The notes under the pieces: model-generated | Seen by the model: only the letters and a program-made list of their open reading frames with translations | Told to the model about the DNA's origin: nothing | The model's database searches: none | Shown: positions 45,886-53,509 of the stretch, piece after piece | How positions within the stretch are numbered: the stretch's first letter is position 1 | How the letters are laid out: each line of letters begins with the position of its first letter | NCBI RefSeq assembly: GCF_000381345.1 | Contig: NZ_KB906402.1 | Location: 145,981 to 209,980 of the forward strand | Source of the DNA: Deinococcus apachensis DSM 19763 | Lineage (GTDB): Bacteria > Deinococcota > Deinococci > Deinococcales > Deinococcaceae | Direction of reading: 5' to 3' | Length of the DNA stretch: 64,000 nt | Made by a program: the position numbers and the translations under genes

Positions 45886-45953
45886 ACGGAGGGCCGGAAC
45901 ATCGCACATCGTTCGGTTGAACCCGGGGCGCGCAGGTTGAAACGAACGATCCG
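45886..45953 (-). promoter_or_regulatory. Inverted-box promoter (copy 2) of the large lipoprotein gene
   Basis: Left box CACATCGTTCGGTTGAACC (45905-45923) and right box GGTTGAAACGAACGATCCG (45935-45953), 11 bases apart. Read on the minus strand, the left box starts 37 bases before TACCGT (45886-45881), the -10 element of the lipoprotein gene. No -10 element lies at the matching place on the other side. Confidence 0.75.
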
Positions 45954-45987
45954 GCCTCTTGGAAGAGACCGGACCGGGGAGGCGCCG

Positions 45988-46536
45988 TCACGCCCGCCCG
46001 AGGTCCTCGCGGAGGATGGCGTACATGTGCATATCGCCGGACCGTCCCGGCCCCGGGCGGCCGGAGCCCCGCAGCGTGCCCTCGCGGCGCAGGCCCAGCC
46101 GCTCCAGCAACCGGGCCGAGGCGGCGTTCTCGACGAACACGGCGGCCTGCACCCGGCGGCGGCCGGGGTCCTCGAAGGCGTACGTCAGCACTCTCTCCGC
46201 CGCCTCGGTCCCGTAACCGCGGTGCCAGAACGGCGTGCCGAGCCAGAAGCCGATCTCAGCCCAGCCGTGAAAGGGGTTGAGGGCGAGTTCGACGCACCCG
46301 ACGAGTTCGCCCCCGCGCGTGATCGCCCACGACAGTTGCCGCCCCACCCGCGCCTCCTGCGCATGGCCCGCGATCCAGCCCACTGCACCCCCGGGCGGGT
46401 AGGGGTGCGGCACGAAGGTGAAGCGGGCGACGGCGGGGTCCCCAGCCAGCGTCTCGACCTGGGGCGCGTCACCAAGCTCAAAGGCGCGCAGCACGAGGCG
46501 CGGCGTGGTCAGGGTGGGGATGGGCGAGTCGTTCAC
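45988..46536 (-). CDS. GNAT-family N-acetyltransferase, 182 aa
   Basis: A RimJ/RimL-type GNAT. The start of the fold is TTPRLVLRAFELGDAPQVET; the acetyl-CoA loop region is IGFWLGTPFWHRGYGTEAAE (about 110-129), with a Q/RxxGxG/A-type turn (HRGYGTEA); then VFVENAASARLLERLGLRRE and the end DMHMYAILREDL. It acetylates the N-terminus of a protein or a small amine; the target is unknown. GTG 46536 has GGAGGTCCACCC just upstream. It may be transcribed from a promoter between it and the KAS gene. Confidence 0.9.
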   Translation of the reverse strand: MNDSPIPTLTTPRLVLRAFELGDAPQVETLAGDPAVARFTFVPHPYPPGGAVGWIAGHAQEARVGRQLSWAITRGGELVGCVELALNPFHGWAEIGFWLGTPFWHRGYGTEAAERVLTYAFEDPGRRRVQAAVFVENAASARLLERLGLRREGTLRGSGRPGPGRSGDMHMYAILREDLGRA

Positions 46537-46842
46537 GGGTGGACCTCCGGGAAAAGTGTGGCAGAGCGGGGCGCAGCCGCGCTGCACGGAGGGGACACAC
46601 CCGAACTCGCAGTGAGGCGCAGGCAAGGGGCGCGCGGACAGGCAGCTTCACAGGAGACCGGCTGGCGACACCGAAAGACCCTGCGGTGCTTCCCCAGAGG
46701 TTTTGAACCGGTACCAGGGCGGCTCCTCCAGCCTAGGGTCCACGGTGACCGTCGTCTTGCCGTCAGCCTCGCGGGCAGAACCACCAAAGCTCCTCGCCTC
46801 GGGGAATCGGCCCATCTCCCCCTTTCCCCGCCCGGCGCGGCC
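46537..46842. other. Intergenic, nothing firm seen
   Basis: 306 bases between the GNAT and KAS-type genes. I see no coding frame, tRNA-like fold or terminator. A GGTTTTGAACC stretch is present at 46699-46709 but it is not linked to a box partner. Confidence 0.35.
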
Positions 46843-48072
46843 TTAAGCCCCGCTGTACGCCCTCACCAGCAGGGCGGCGTTGCTTCCGCCGAACGCGAAG
46901 GAGTTGCTGAGGGCGTACTCCACTCGGCACGGGCGGCAGCCCTCCGTCACGTAGTCCAGGTCGCACTCCGGGTCGGGCACCCGGCAGTTGAGGGTGGGCG
47001 GCACCACCTGGTCGCGCAGCGAGAGCACGGTGCTGATGAGTTCCAGGGCGCCGCTCGCACCCATCGCGTGCCCCAGCGCCGCCTTGTTCCCGACCACCGG
47101 GACGCGGGGGGCACGCTCCCCCAGCACCTTTCTGATCGCCCGGGTCTCCGTCTTGTCGTTGAGGGGCGTGGCCGTGGCGTGGGCGTTGACGTAGTCCACC
47201 CGCTCGGGGTCCACCCCGGCCTGACGCAGGGCCCGCCGCATGGCGAGAACCGGACCGGCGGACTCGGTCTGGGTGAGGTGGTGGGCGTCCGAGCTGGCCC
47301 CGTAGCCCACCACTTCGGCCAGAATGGTGGCCCCGCGCGCCCGTGCTGAGCGTTCGGCTTCCAGCACCAGGATTCCGGCGCCCTCACCCAGCACCAGGCC
47401 GCTGCGGTCCGCGCTGAAGGGACGGCAGGCCTCCTCCGGGGGGCCCACCCAGTCGGAGAGCACCCGCAGGGCCCGCCACGCGCGCACGACGGCGGGGGAA
47501 AAGGGGCTGTCGGCACCACCCGTGACGGCGACGGGCACCGCGCCGCTGGCGACCAGGCCAAAGGCGTGCCCGATGGAGTGGGCGGCCGACGCGCAGGCGG
47601 CGTCCACCGAGAGCAGCGGGCCCTGAAAACCGTGGTGGATGGAGATGTTCGCGGCGGGCGCGACGTTCATGGACAGCGGGATGGTGAAGGGGCTGACTGA
47701 CTCCTGCCGGTAAAAGGCCTTGAACGAGGCCTCGCTGGCGCTGTAACCACCGATGGAGCTGCCCACGATCACGGCGACCTCCTCCCGGTCCACGCCTGCC
47801 CCTTCCAGGCCCGCCCGACGCACCGCCTCCCGGGCGGCCACGAGCGCGAGGTGCGAGGAGCGGCTCATCCGGCGCGCCGCCTTGGGGTCCAGGTAGGGCT
47901 CAATGTCCCCGCCCGGCACCGTGGCGGCCACGCGCAGGCCCAGGGTCTCCCTCTCCGGATCCGCCAGCCCTCGGACCCCCGTGTGCCCCGCGAGCAGTCG
48001 GCGCCAGAACTCCTCGACCCCCGAGCCCAGGGGGCTGCATACACCCACACCCGTTACCACCACTCGTTCCAT
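46843..48072 (-). CDS. Beta-ketoacyl-ACP synthase II (FabF/KAS II-like), 409 aa
   Basis: A condensing enzyme. The triad is Cys160 (VDAACASAAHSI), His298 (VNAHATATPLNDKTE) and His335 (NKAALGHAMGASG), with Lys330. The ends VVVTGVGVCSPLG and FAFGGSNAALLVR match FabF. Start ATG 48072; an upstream in-frame ATG at 48198 would add an unrelated extension. The gene is not next to other fab genes (no acpP, fabD, fabG cluster). A role in a specialised lipid or secondary acyl chain is possible. Note that the inverted-box copy 3 lies 190 bases upstream but without a -10 on this side. Confidence 0.88.
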   Translation of the reverse strand: MERVVVTGVGVCSPLGSGVEEFWRRLLAGHTGVRGLADPERETLGLRVAATVPGGDIEPYLDPKAARRMSRSSHLALVAAREAVRRAGLEGAGVDREEVAVIVGSSIGGYSASEASFKAFYRQESVSPFTIPLSMNVAPAANISIHHGFQGPLLSVDAACASAAHSIGHAFGLVASGAVPVAVTGGADSPFSPAVVRAWRALRVLSDWVGPPEEACRPFSADRSGLVLGEGAGILVLEAERSARARGATILAEVVGYGASSDAHHLTQTESAGPVLAMRRALRQAGVDPERVDYVNAHATATPLNDKTETRAIRKVLGERAPRVPVVGNKAALGHAMGASGALELISTVLSLRDQVVPPTLNCRVPDPECDLDYVTEGCRPCRVEYALSNSFAFGGSNAALLVRAYSGA

Positions 48073-48260
48073 TCGCCGCTCCTCGCCGTAGTTGGTCTGT
48101 GAACTGTCCAAGACTTGTCGACGATGCCCGCGACGGTTCGCACTCCTTGTGTCCTGGTAGCGCCATGATAAGCCGCGGCTGCCCGGAAGCTTTTCCAACC
48201 ATGGGGCCCCGCCTGTCCCGGCAGGAGCCCCACCTGGCGGCGTTCGGCCGAACCCGATTC

Positions 48261-48352
48261 CATCGTTCGTTTGAACCTGCCCCCACCGCTCGGGATCGGG
48301 CGGGCTGCGGTTGAAACGAACGATGCGCCGCCCGGCCCTTTCCCCCTACGGT
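48261..48352 (+). promoter_or_regulatory. Inverted-box promoter (copy 3) of the exported-protein operon
   Basis: Left box CATCGTTCGTTTGAACC (48261-48277) and right box GGTTGAAACGAACGATG (48309-48325), one mismatch between arms, 31 bases apart. The right box starts 38 bases before TACGGT (48347-48352). There is no matching -10 on the left, so it drives the plus-strand genes only. The rest of 48073-48401 holds no gene. Confidence 0.8.
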
Positions 48353-48401
48353 ACGGCCAGGTCGCCAGGCACGCGCCAGGGGCCGAAAGGAGCCAAAACG
48401 T

Positions 48402-48998
48402 ATGCCCTTTTCTCCCTCCACCCGGGCCGCCGCGGCGGGTGTCCTGACCCTCTGCGCCGCCACGCTCGCCGCCCCCGAACTCCTCCGGGCCCAGGCCCAA
48501 ACGCGCAGTACGCCGACCGCCCCGTTCACGGGCCTGTGGTTCATCTGGGAGGACCACGACCACAGCAACTACCCCAACGTGCACGTCCGCCACGGTCCGA
48601 ATCCCGGGGTGCTCAACCTGGCGCCGGACGGCACGCTGACCGCCTACAACACCTCCTGGTCCGACAGCCCGCTCATGGTCGGCCGCTGGACCGCGCGGGG
48701 GGGCACCGCCTACTTCAGCGCCGTGATGCTCAGCAGCGACGATCCGAAGACGAACTGGGGCGCCGCGCCCTTCGACCGGCTGACAATCCGCGGCGCCCTG
48801 CACCTTGACGCCCGAGGAACCCTGAGCGGGGCGGAGGTGGCCGAGGTGTTCCTGCCGAACGGCAAGTCGCAGGGCCTGGACCGCGTGCTCATCGACAAGG
48901 GCTGGCGCGTGGCCGAACCCGCCGCCTTCGACCCCATGGGGGTGACCCTCACGCCCCGGCCCGAGGTCCACGAGGCTGCCCCGCAGGGGAGGCAGTGA
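48402..48998 (+). CDS. Exported protein of unknown function, 198 aa
   Basis: A signal peptide (MPFSPSTRAAAAGVLTLCAA) is followed by a beta-rich domain. There are blocks FTGLWFIWEDHDHSNYPNVH, GVLNLAPDGTLTAYNTSWSD and TAYFSAVMLSSDDPKTNWG. The strand pattern starting with GLW resembles the small lipocalin-like or DUF-type carbohydrate-response proteins, but I cannot name the family. It is the first gene after the third inverted-box promoter. The next gene starts 39 bases after its stop and is part of the same probable operon. Confidence 0.7.
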   Translation: MPFSPSTRAAAAGVLTLCAATLAAPELLRAQAQTRSTPTAPFTGLWFIWEDHDHSNYPNVHVRHGPNPGVLNLAPDGTLTAYNTSWSDSPLMVGRWTARGGTAYFSAVMLSSDDPKTNWGAAPFDRLTIRGALHLDARGTLSGAEVAEVFLPNGKSQGLDRVLIDKGWRVAEPAAFDPMGVTLTPRPEVHEAAPQGRQ

Positions 48999-49036
48999 GC
49001 GTTTCTGAGCCGCCGGGCCACATCCCAGGAGCCGCC

Positions 49037-49915
49037 ATGCGACCGACCTTCCGCCATGTCCTCACCGCCGCCCTCATCGTCCTGCTCGCCCCGGCCAGCC
49101 GTTCCCAGGCCGCCCCCGCCCTCGACCCCGATCTGGTCGGCGTGTGGGAGAACGCCGGGGAGGACCTCGAAATGGTGTTCCTGCCCGACGGCCGCACCTT
49201 CAGCCTGAACACGATGGCGGGCAACAAGGTCGAGGGCGAGCCCGGCACCTGGCAGATCAAGAACCACAAGCTCGTCATCGACTGGCTGATTTCCGGCGTG
49301 GAGCGTGAGGACTACGGCGTCACGGGGGACAGCCTGACCCTCGGCGGCTGGCTGAACCTGGGGCGGGTCGGGGACGCGGGGGACGCCGCGAACGAGTACA
49401 CGAAGCGTATGGGGCAATTCGCCGCGATTGCCCGGAAGTGGGCGGGGCAGTATCCGGTGGGCCCCGCCAGGGCCACCAACGCCAAAGACGACCCCCATCC
49501 CGAGCGGGCGCCCAGGAACGTCACCGTCTACACGGGGGCCGGGCTCGACTTCGAGGACCTGACCATCCTGACGGGCTCGTACAAGGACCCCTACCAGCAG
49601 GTCCACGAGTACCAGGTCGGCCAGGCGGTCGAGTTCTTCCTCTTTCCGAACGGGCGCTTCTGGCACCAGAGCTGGATTCCCAAGGGGCTCGACGCCAACT
49701 TCCAGCCCATCCACGAATTGACGAGGGTGTGGGGCAGCTACAGCGTGAAACCGGGCGGACCCGTGGACGGTGACGCCGTGACCCTCAAGTTCGACGGCGG
49801 CGACACGCAGACGGTGAAGGTGCTGGGCGGGCGGCGTTTCCTGAAGTCGCCGAACGTTCTGTATTTCAACCAGAATCCCAAGCCGAACGCGGGGGAGGAG
49901 CGGCAGTTCCAGTAG
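49037..49915 (+). CDS. Exported protein, tandem paralogue A, 292 aa
   Basis: Signal peptide (MRPTFRHVLTAALIVLLAPA), then a beta-rich module in two halves. Conserved stretches shared with the gene at 50451 are LDPDLVGVWENAGEDLEMVF, GTWQIKNHKLVIDWLISGVE, RVGDAGDAANEY, and the end VKVLGGRRFL...LYFNQNP. The first half has the GxW start of lipocalin-like folds. The middle (residues 90-180) is different from its paralogue. No catalytic motif is visible. Start ATG 49037 is preceded by a GGAG stretch. The protein presumably works in the periplasm or outside. Confidence 0.75.
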   Translation: MRPTFRHVLTAALIVLLAPASRSQAAPALDPDLVGVWENAGEDLEMVFLPDGRTFSLNTMAGNKVEGEPGTWQIKNHKLVIDWLISGVEREDYGVTGDSLTLGGWLNLGRVGDAGDAANEYTKRMGQFAAIARKWAGQYPVGPARATNAKDDPHPERAPRNVTVYTGAGLDFEDLTILTGSYKDPYQQVHEYQVGQAVEFFLFPNGRFWHQSWIPKGLDANFQPIHELTRVWGSYSVKPGGPVDGDAVTLKFDGGDTQTVKVLGGRRFLKSPNVLYFNQNPKPNAGEERQFQ

Positions 49916-49934
49916 GGACGGCACAGGAGGACCC

Positions 49935-50432
49935 ATGCGCTCACCCACCCCCTTCATGGCGCTCTGCCTCGCCGCCCTGCTCGCGCCCGGCCCGGCTCTG
50001 GCCGATTCGGCCACCAGGGTAGGGGCGTGGACGGTGCGGACCTACACCAGCACTCAGCCGCCCACCGTCTCGATCTGGGTTTCCGCGCGGAACGGGGACC
50101 GGCTGGGCTTCTCCTGCCCGGGCGGCAGGCCAGCGGCGTTCTATGAGGTCCAGGCGCCCTTCCTGGGGGACGACGGCACAGCCCCCGCCGAGGACGAGGC
50201 CCTGCCTGTGAGCTGGCGCCTGGACGCGCGTCCGCCCTCGGCCCCGGAACGCTGGGGCATGGTGCAGACGCGGGCGGCCCTCGCCATTCCTGGACGCACC
50301 GCCGCCACGCTGCTGTCGGGTTTGGGACAGGCCAGGACCCTCACCCTGCGCGTGGGAACACGTCCCCCGGAAACCTTCGACCTGCGCGGCGCCTCCCGGG
50401 CCCTGCGGCTCCTCCCCTGCTCCACACCGTGA
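49935..50432 (+). CDS. Exported protein, 165 aa, between the paralogues
   Basis: Signal peptide (MRSPTPFMALCLAALLAPGP) and a mature domain of about 140 residues. It begins GAWTVRTYTSTQPPTVSIWV and has LGFSCPGGRPAAFYEVQAPF, RAALAIPGRTAATLLSGLGQ, then LTLRVGTRPPETFDLRGASR and ends LLPCSTP. Two Cys could pair. The layout resembles small secreted proteins of the VasI/invasion-associated type, with only weak likeness. Spacing on both sides is about 20 bases, which indicates one operon. Confidence 0.65.
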   Translation: MRSPTPFMALCLAALLAPGPALADSATRVGAWTVRTYTSTQPPTVSIWVSARNGDRLGFSCPGGRPAAFYEVQAPFLGDDGTAPAEDEALPVSWRLDARPPSAPERWGMVQTRAALAIPGRTAATLLSGLGQARTLTLRVGTRPPETFDLRGASRALRLLPCSTP

Positions 50433-50450
50433 TTCCCCACAGGAGAACCG

Positions 50451-51317
50451 ATGAACAAGTGTGCCGCCCTCGCCCTGACCGCCCTGCTCTCCCAAGTCCA
50501 CGCCGCCCCCACCCTCGACCCCGACGTGGTCGGCGTCTGGCAGAACTACGGGGATACCCTCGAACTGTCTTTCCTGCCCGACGGGCGCGTGTTCGTGCTC
50601 AACACGCAGTCCAGCAGCAAGGTGGCGGCCCAGCCGGGCACCTGGCAGATTCAGAACCACAAGCTCGCCTTCAACTGGCTGGTGAGCGGGCCCGAGCCCC
50701 TCGACTACGGCGTGACGGGGGACGGGATGACCCTGGCGGGCTGGATCGAACTGCGGCGGGTCGGGGACGCGGGGGACGCCGCGAACGAGTACGCCCGGCA
50801 GTACGCGGCCGCCGCAGCGAACGCCCAGGGCTGGCAGAAGAAGTATCCGGTGGGTAAGGCCCGGCCCGGCAACCGGGACAAGGACCCGCATCCCGAGCGC
50901 GTGAATCCCGGCGCGACCGTCTACGCCCCGCCCTTCGTGCGCTTCATGGACATGACAATCCTCGACCGCGCCTACGTCGACCCGAACAATGTCAACCAGT
51001 CCGACCAGTACCAGACCTTCCAGGCGGCCGAGTTCTTCTTCTACCCGAACGGGCGCTTCGTCCACTCGGTCACGCTGCCGGGGGGGCTAGACGCGACCTT
51101 CCAGCCGAGATACGAGATGACGACGACCTGGGGCCGCTACAGCGTGAAGCCGGGAGGGGCGCTGGAGGGGGACACCGTCTCGCTCCAGTACGACAGCGGC
51201 GACACCGGGACGGTGAAGGTGCTGGGCGGTCGGCGTTACCTGCGGGCGGACGACATCCTCTACCTCAATCAGAATCCCGCGCCCAAACCCAGCCAGGAAG
51301 GTGCGCCCCGGGGATGA
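50451..51317 (+). CDS. Exported protein, tandem paralogue B, 288 aa
   Basis: Paralogue of the gene at 49037, two genes downstream. Signal peptide MNKCAALALTALLSQVHAAP. Conserved with A: LDPDVVGVWQNYGDTLELSF, GTWQIQNHKLAFNWLVSGPE, RVGDAGDAANEYARQY, DPHPERVNPGATVYAPPFVR, and the last VKVLGGRRYLRADDILYLNQ. The two copies differ in loops (for example NQSDQYQTFQAAEFFFYPNG). A conserved family duplicated within one operon suggests hetero-oligomers or parallel ligands. Function unknown. ATG 50451 has GGAG upstream. Confidence 0.75.
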   Translation: MNKCAALALTALLSQVHAAPTLDPDVVGVWQNYGDTLELSFLPDGRVFVLNTQSSSKVAAQPGTWQIQNHKLAFNWLVSGPEPLDYGVTGDGMTLAGWIELRRVGDAGDAANEYARQYAAAAANAQGWQKKYPVGKARPGNRDKDPHPERVNPGATVYAPPFVRFMDMTILDRAYVDPNNVNQSDQYQTFQAAEFFFYPNGRFVHSVTLPGGLDATFQPRYEMTTTWGRYSVKPGGALEGDTVSLQYDSGDTGTVKVLGGRRYLRADDILYLNQNPAPKPSQEGAPRG

Positions 51318-51400
51318 CCCCCCGGCCGCATCATCGGCCAGACATGCCCGGGGGGGTGAACTGGGGCCGAGCGGGGTGACCCGCCCCTGGAGGACAGACG

Positions 51401-52159
51401 ATGCGAACACCACTGTTGATCCTGGGAGCGGTCCTGGGGCTAGGCCTGGGGGCGCACTTAGCCTGGGCCGCCCCCACTCCCCCCGCCGTCACCCTGGACA
51501 CCCGCCCGCTCGGCGTGGCCGTACACAAGACCGTCCTGCCCGCCCACCGGGTCAACCCGGAAGACCCGCTCGACTGGGGGCACGCCGCCGCCGTCCACCT
51601 CGCCCTGGGTCCCCAGGACCCCGCCCGTCAGGAGGCGGCGCTCTCGGTCTACCCCGTGGCCGGACTCGTCGCGGCGAACCCCGGGGACCTCGGCCGCGAG
51701 GTCCAGACCCAGCTCGGGCGGCTGCGGACCCTGCTGAAGAGCTGGCCCGCCCGGCCTTCGGGCGAACTCCCCTACCTGCTGGGTCCCCCCGCGGATCAGG
51801 TGTTCGCCACGGCGGTGCGCTACCTCGATTTCCCGGGCGGCAGCGGCGTGCGCTACCTGACGATGTATTCGAGCGACGTGTCCCCGGTGACGAGTGATCG
51901 CCTCTTCTACACCTTCCAGGGCCTGACGGAGGACGGGAAGTACATCCTGGTGCTGACCTACCCGGTCTCGACCCGGCGGCTTCCGGCGAACTACGATGCG
52001 GTGCCCCCTGGCCAGCGGGACGCCCTCGCGCGCGGGGTGGGGTACCCGGCGTACCTGTCCCGCACGGCACAGATGTTGGGTGCGACCGGGCCAGCGGACT
52101 TCTCCCCATCGCTCGGCAAGCTGGACGCGGCCGTGCGGGGCATCCGGGTCGGGCCGTGA
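51401..52159 (+). CDS. Exported protein, 252 aa, likely last gene of the operon
   Basis: Signal peptide (MRTPLLILGAVLGLGLGAHL, cleavage near AWAAP). The mature part contains ALSVYPVAGLVAANPGDLGR, VRYLDFPGGSGVRYLTMYSS, LFYTFQGLTEDGKYILVLTY and LDAAVRGIRVGP. A pattern RYLTMYSxDVSPVTxDRLFYTFQGLT is present that I recognise only as a hypothetical family without a role. It follows paralogue B with an 83-base gap, so a shared transcript is likely but not certain. Confidence 0.7.
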   Translation: MRTPLLILGAVLGLGLGAHLAWAAPTPPAVTLDTRPLGVAVHKTVLPAHRVNPEDPLDWGHAAAVHLALGPQDPARQEAALSVYPVAGLVAANPGDLGREVQTQLGRLRTLLKSWPARPSGELPYLLGPPADQVFATAVRYLDFPGGSGVRYLTMYSSDVSPVTSDRLFYTFQGLTEDGKYILVLTYPVSTRRLPANYDAVPPGQRDALARGVGYPAYLSRTAQMLGATGPADFSPSLGKLDAAVRGIRVGP

Positions 52160-52286
52160 CCCCTCCGAACTGGCGGTGAGCGAGTCGGTCCACGCCGCTC
52201 TTCACCACAGGGGCGAGGGGCCACTCGAACCCCCGGCACTTGCCCGGGTGTTCTGGCGTCCGGGCAGGCCGGTCTCACCCGGGGCC

Positions 52287-53339
52287 TCAGCGGCGGGAGC
52301 GCACGACGAGGGCGTTGGCGATCTGGCGCCCGCCTGGCACGACCGCCCGGCCCCCGCAGACCAGCCCGCTCGACGCACCCCCATCCAGATTCATGGCGTT
52401 CACGGCCCCGAGCGCCCGCATCGCCTGGGCTTCCTCCCGGATCGTGGCGCCCGGAAACGTGACGAGCAGGAGGTCGCCCGCCGCGGTAAAGCCCACCGCC
52501 GACCGCGCCCCGCGGGCCGTGAGGATCTTGTCCTGCCGGAAGCCCTCCGCTGAGGGATCGGCGACGACGCTCCCGTCGCGAACGAGCAGGGGTCCCGCAC
52601 CCAGACTGAAGCGGGCCCCCAGAGGCGTGCCATCTGCCTCCTCGACCCGGTAGTCGGCGCGGCGCCCAGGGGTGAACCGCCCCGCGAGTTGCCGGACCTC
52701 GCTTCCGGCGAGGGCGAGCACGAAGCCGTCCGCCGGAATCTGGGCCGCCTCGCCCCGAACCGCGCGCTCCACCACCCCGTTCCGCACGATCACGGCCACG
52801 TCAGGCACGAAGCGCAGGCGCGGGCCGTAGTCGGGCGTGTAGAGGTAGGCGTAGTTGGCGTTCGAGGGCGTCTGGTTGACGTTGTAGGCGTACCAGTTGT
52901 TGGGGGAGGCGCCGGAGCCGTCCAGCGTGCCGCGAATCCGCAGCCCGTCGCGCGCGAAGCGCACCCGGCCGTCCTGCAGCACGTCCAGCCGGGTGCCCAC
53001 CGTGCCCAGGTGGAGCACCCGCCCCCCCACCACGAGCGTCCCGTATGGCTCGCCGCTCTGCCCGGCATACGCCGCGAGAAAGGTGCCGTTGATCGCGCAG
53101 GTGGCCCCGGACCGCGCCGCGATCTGCGCGAGCGGGGCATTCGAGGCCACTCGGGGCCCAGCGAGGGCGACGCTCAGGTCGTAACGTCCGGCTGGAAAGC
53201 GGACGGACGTGACCGCGACATTGGCCGAACCGGCGCGGACGGTCTGCCGCTGCACGGCGGGTTGTGCCAGGGCAACGCCGAGGGTGAGCGCGAGGCCCAG
53301 GCCGCCCAGGCGGACGCAGCGGGCTGGGGATTGGGTCAT
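52287..53339 (-). CDS. NAGPA-family phosphodiester glycosidase, exported, 350 aa
   Basis: The family (PF09992, DUF2233/NAGPA) removes GlcNAc from phosphodiester links; bacterial members are mostly uncharacterised. Signal peptide MTQSPARCVRLGGLGLALTL with cleavage near ALAQP. Typical blocks: GATCAINGTFLAAYAGQSGE, NNWYAYNVNQTPSN, GFTAAGDLLLVTFPGATIRE and the end AVNAMNLDGGASSGLVCGGR. Start ATG 53339. It is convergent with the exported-protein operon, with about 130 bases between. A surface glycan role is inference. Confidence 0.88.
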   Translation of the reverse strand: MTQSPARCVRLGGLGLALTLGVALAQPAVQRQTVRAGSANVAVTSVRFPAGRYDLSVALAGPRVASNAPLAQIAARSGATCAINGTFLAAYAGQSGEPYGTLVVGGRVLHLGTVGTRLDVLQDGRVRFARDGLRIRGTLDGSGASPNNWYAYNVNQTPSNANYAYLYTPDYGPRLRFVPDVAVIVRNGVVERAVRGEAAQIPADGFVLALAGSEVRQLAGRFTPGRRADYRVEEADGTPLGARFSLGAGPLLVRDGSVVADPSAEGFRQDKILTARGARSAVGFTAAGDLLLVTFPGATIREEAQAMRALGAVNAMNLDGGASSGLVCGGRAVVPGGRQIANALVVRSRR

Positions 53340-53509
53340 CCTCCACTTCCTTTCCGGTGACCCCAGTCGTGGCCGGAGCCCCGGCACGGTGCGGCACCCG
53401 GTCTCTGGAGACGGACAGTCTAGCGCCTGGGGGACGCTGGCGAAGACAAAGGGGGGGAGACGGCCCAGCGGCACGCCCACGGTCAGGAGGAAGCCGCTAG
53501 AGTGCGCCC

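Noticed and set aside
46690..46730. A tRNA-like T-arm (GGTTTTGAACC) in the GNAT-KAS gap
   Set aside because: No matching acceptor stem, D-arm or anticodon arm surrounds it.
48239..48261. A left-facing promoter of box copy 3 for the KAS gene
   Set aside because: No TANNNT element lies at the conserved 38-base distance on that side.
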